NCBI GenBank assembly: GCA_051155735.1
Contig: DAXETX010000305.1
Coordinates: forward strand, 1-26,555
Direction: 5' to 3'
Source: JASJCP01 sp051155735
GTDB taxonomy: Bacteria; Cyanobacteriota; Cyanobacteriia; Cyanobacteriales; Xenococcaceae
Length of the DNA stretch: 26,555 bases
Position numbers and translations under genes: made by a program. Each line of letters opens with the position of its first letter. Positions within the stretch are counted from its first letter, which is position 1. Below are positions 25,252-26,555 of this stretch, piece after piece. Below the pieces are notes generated by a model. That model was not told where the DNA came from, made no database searches, and saw only the letters and a program-made list of their open reading frames with translations.

Positions 25252-25266
25252 GGGATAGGGGATAGG
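25247..25266. repeat. Short heptamer tandem repeat overlapping the epimerase stop
   Basis: The unit GGGGATA occurs twice in tandem (25251-25257, 25258-25264), flanked by partial copies GATA and GG. The first copy begins on the last base of the stop codon. Such tandem heptamers (STRR type) are common in cyanobacterial intergenic DNA. Confidence 0.55.
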
Positions 25267-25327
25267 TGAGAGAAAATCAATAATTTTGTTTAGATACATA
25301 ATTACCATCAAGAAATAATCAATCGCA

Positions 25328-25699
25328 CTAAAGCGAAAGTTTTAAGTTACGCAACCGATCTGAATAACTTTTCATTACTTCTAAAGCAAACATTGGAGTT
25401 TCTTGTACTGCAAAGAGAAAATGGCGTTGGTCTAAAACAGCAATTTGACAGTCAGTTTTGGCTTTAGCAGTAGAAGCTCTAAGATGGTTAGGATCGAGCA
25501 ATGCTCCCTGACCAAACACATCTCCCTGCTTAATTGTTTCAATTACCTGGTCATTGACTAGCATTGCGATTTCGCCTTCAATAATGCCATACATCACATT
25601 TCCTCTTTCTCCTTGAGAGAAAATTGTTGCCCCAGCCTGAAAAGACTTGAGGTCGGAGTTATTTTGAAAAATTTTAATAGTTTCGACAGGTTTTAGCAT
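25328..25699 (-). CDS. Stand-alone cyclic-nucleotide-binding-like domain
   Basis: 123 residues forming a single cNMP-binding beta-roll (FQAGATIFSQGERGNVMYGIIEGEIAML... ) with no helix-turn-helix or other output domain. In the phosphate-binding cassette the segment is FGQGALLDPNHLRAS (62-76): Arg74 is kept, but the normal Glu of FGE is Gln64 and the next residue is Gly, so cyclic-nucleotide binding is doubtful. It could be an adaptor or a remnant of a larger regulator. It is convergent with the epimerase and divergent from pdxH (112 bp). Confidence 0.85.
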   Translation of the reverse strand: MLKPVETIKIFQNNSDLKSFQAGATIFSQGERGNVMYGIIEGEIAMLVNDQVIETIKQGDVFGQGALLDPNHLRASTAKAKTDCQIAVLDQRHFLFAVQETPMFALEVMKSYSDRLRNLKLSL

Positions 25700-25811
25700 A
25701 TTACCTGGTATAACGGTTAGTTAGTAACATGAGCTAGTTTATCCTGTTTAGCCAATCTCAGTTAATTTAATTATCTTGAAGCAAAGATTATTTAAATTTT
25801 CTTTCAAGCTG

Positions 25812-26453
25812 ATGGATATTAGTAGTTTAAGACAAGAATATACTCAACTCGGTTTAAACCGCGAACAATTAGCTGACGACCCTTTTACGCAATTTGAACT
25901 GTGGTTTCAACAAGCTTGTGCTGCGGATTTACCAGAACCCAATGCCATGAGTTTAGCTACGGTTTCTGCTACTGGTGAACCTTGCCAACGCATAGTACTG
26001 TTAAAATATTTTGACCGCCAGGGATTGGTCTTTTTTACTAACTATGAAAGCCGAAAAGCTCGTCAAATTGCCGAGAATTCGCAAGTATCACTGTTGTTTT
26101 TTTGGCTAGCTTTAGAACGTCAGGTACAAATTTTAGGAAAAGCGAGTAAAATTCCCACCACCGAATCTTTAAAATACTTTGCCACTCGCCCTAGAGGTAG
26201 TCAGATTGGTGCTTGGTGTTCGCCCCAAAGTACGATAATCTCTTCGCGCCAAATATTGGAGATGAAATTTGATGAGATGAAACGCAAGTTTCATAACCAA
26301 GAAATTCCGCTACCTTCAGCTTGGGGTGGCTATCGAGTTGTGCCTCATAGTTTTGAATTTTGGCAAGGCAGACCCAATCGACTTCATGACCGTTTTTTAT
26401 ATTCTTATTCAGACACCGAAGCTATCTGGGAAATTCAAAGGCTAGCTCCGTAG
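25812..26453 (+). CDS. pdxH: Pyridoxamine 5'-phosphate oxidase
   Basis: FMN enzyme that oxidises pyridoxine/pyridoxamine phosphate to PLP, in the cytosol. The ATG at 25812 gives 213 residues (E. coli PdxH is 218). Motifs: the N-terminal LRQEYTQLGL, the DPFTQFELWFQQA segment, RIVLLKYFDRQGLVFFTNYESRKA (FMN-binding region), ATRPRGSQIGAWCS, and the C-terminal EFWQGRPNRLHDRFLY, which holds the conserved PLP/FMN-contacting Arg and His. A TTG 12 codons upstream keeps the frame open but adds a non-family sequence. Confidence 0.95.
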   Translation: MDISSLRQEYTQLGLNREQLADDPFTQFELWFQQACAADLPEPNAMSLATVSATGEPCQRIVLLKYFDRQGLVFFTNYESRKARQIAENSQVSLLFFWLALERQVQILGKASKIPTTESLKYFATRPRGSQIGAWCSPQSTIISSRQILEMKFDEMKRKFHNQEIPLPSAWGGYRVVPHSFEFWQGRPNRLHDRFLYSYSDTEAIWEIQRLAP

Positions 26454-26555
26454 TTTAAATGGTGTATCTCAACAGAATTTAGTATTACAGCTACACATCG
26501 CTCTTTGCGTCACCGCGTCAGCTATCTGTAGCCAACTTAAGTTGAGAATATTGAG

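Noticed and set aside
26454..26555. Possible start of another gene at the window end
   Set aside because: No frame with a start and family-like sequence; only a weak CTCAAC/GTTGAG inverted repeat is visible.

Overview
The window reads as chromosomal DNA from a cyanobacterium, probably of the Pleurocapsales/Chroococcales type. The evidence is about twenty copies of the HIP1 octamer GCGATCGC, an AT-rich background, a Ycf66 protein, a DUF4126 membrane protein, cobalamin-salvage CobU, and a receiver-AraC response regulator of a kind common in cyanobacteria. Species cannot be fixed from sequence reading alone.

Layout. 1-3111 (minus): fused anthranilate synthase trpEG followed by trpC, a tryptophan-branch operon whose downstream end is at the window edge. 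3112-4018: a 0.9 kb AT-rich spacer with no convincing gene. 4019-7229 (plus): histidine kinase, receiver-AraC regulator, and aroC (chorismate synthase, whose product is the TrpEG substrate). 7414-9230 (minus): a SpoIID/LytB-domain wall protein and cobU. 9357-9780: a sharply bounded GC-rich island (59% GC by count, against 28-30% on both sides) folding into many nested hairpins with GNRA loops. I read it as a structured non-coding RNA, possibly part of a mobile or repetitive element. 9833-11375 (plus): a surface-polysaccharide pair, GT2 glycosyltransferase plus WcaF-like acetyltransferase. 11382-12935 (minus): DUF4126 and Ycf66 proteins. 13141-14316 (plus): LptF/LptG-family permease. 14331-15233 (minus): a beta-hydroxyacid dehydrogenase, with a likely BrnT-type toxin remnant directly upstream. 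15730-18228 (plus): a large M10 (serralysin-like) metallopeptidase with three C-terminal beta-rich repeats, preceded by a perfect CRP-type palindrome. 18416-20093: two unrecognised genes. 20701-23325 (minus): a ClC-CBS-USP-USP protein with Arg at the gating-glutamate position. 23480-25251: a divergent pair, CPBP intramembrane protease and AGE-family epimerase. 25328-26453: a stand-alone cNMP-binding domain and pdxH.

How it fits together. Most genes are core metabolism (tryptophan/chorismate, B6, cobalamin) or envelope biology (polysaccharide, LPS transport, peptidoglycan, secreted protease, ion transport). There is no CRISPR array, intact transposase, tRNA or rRNA. The features most deserving follow-up are the GC-rich RNA island, the ClC variant, and the CRP box in front of the secreted peptidase.
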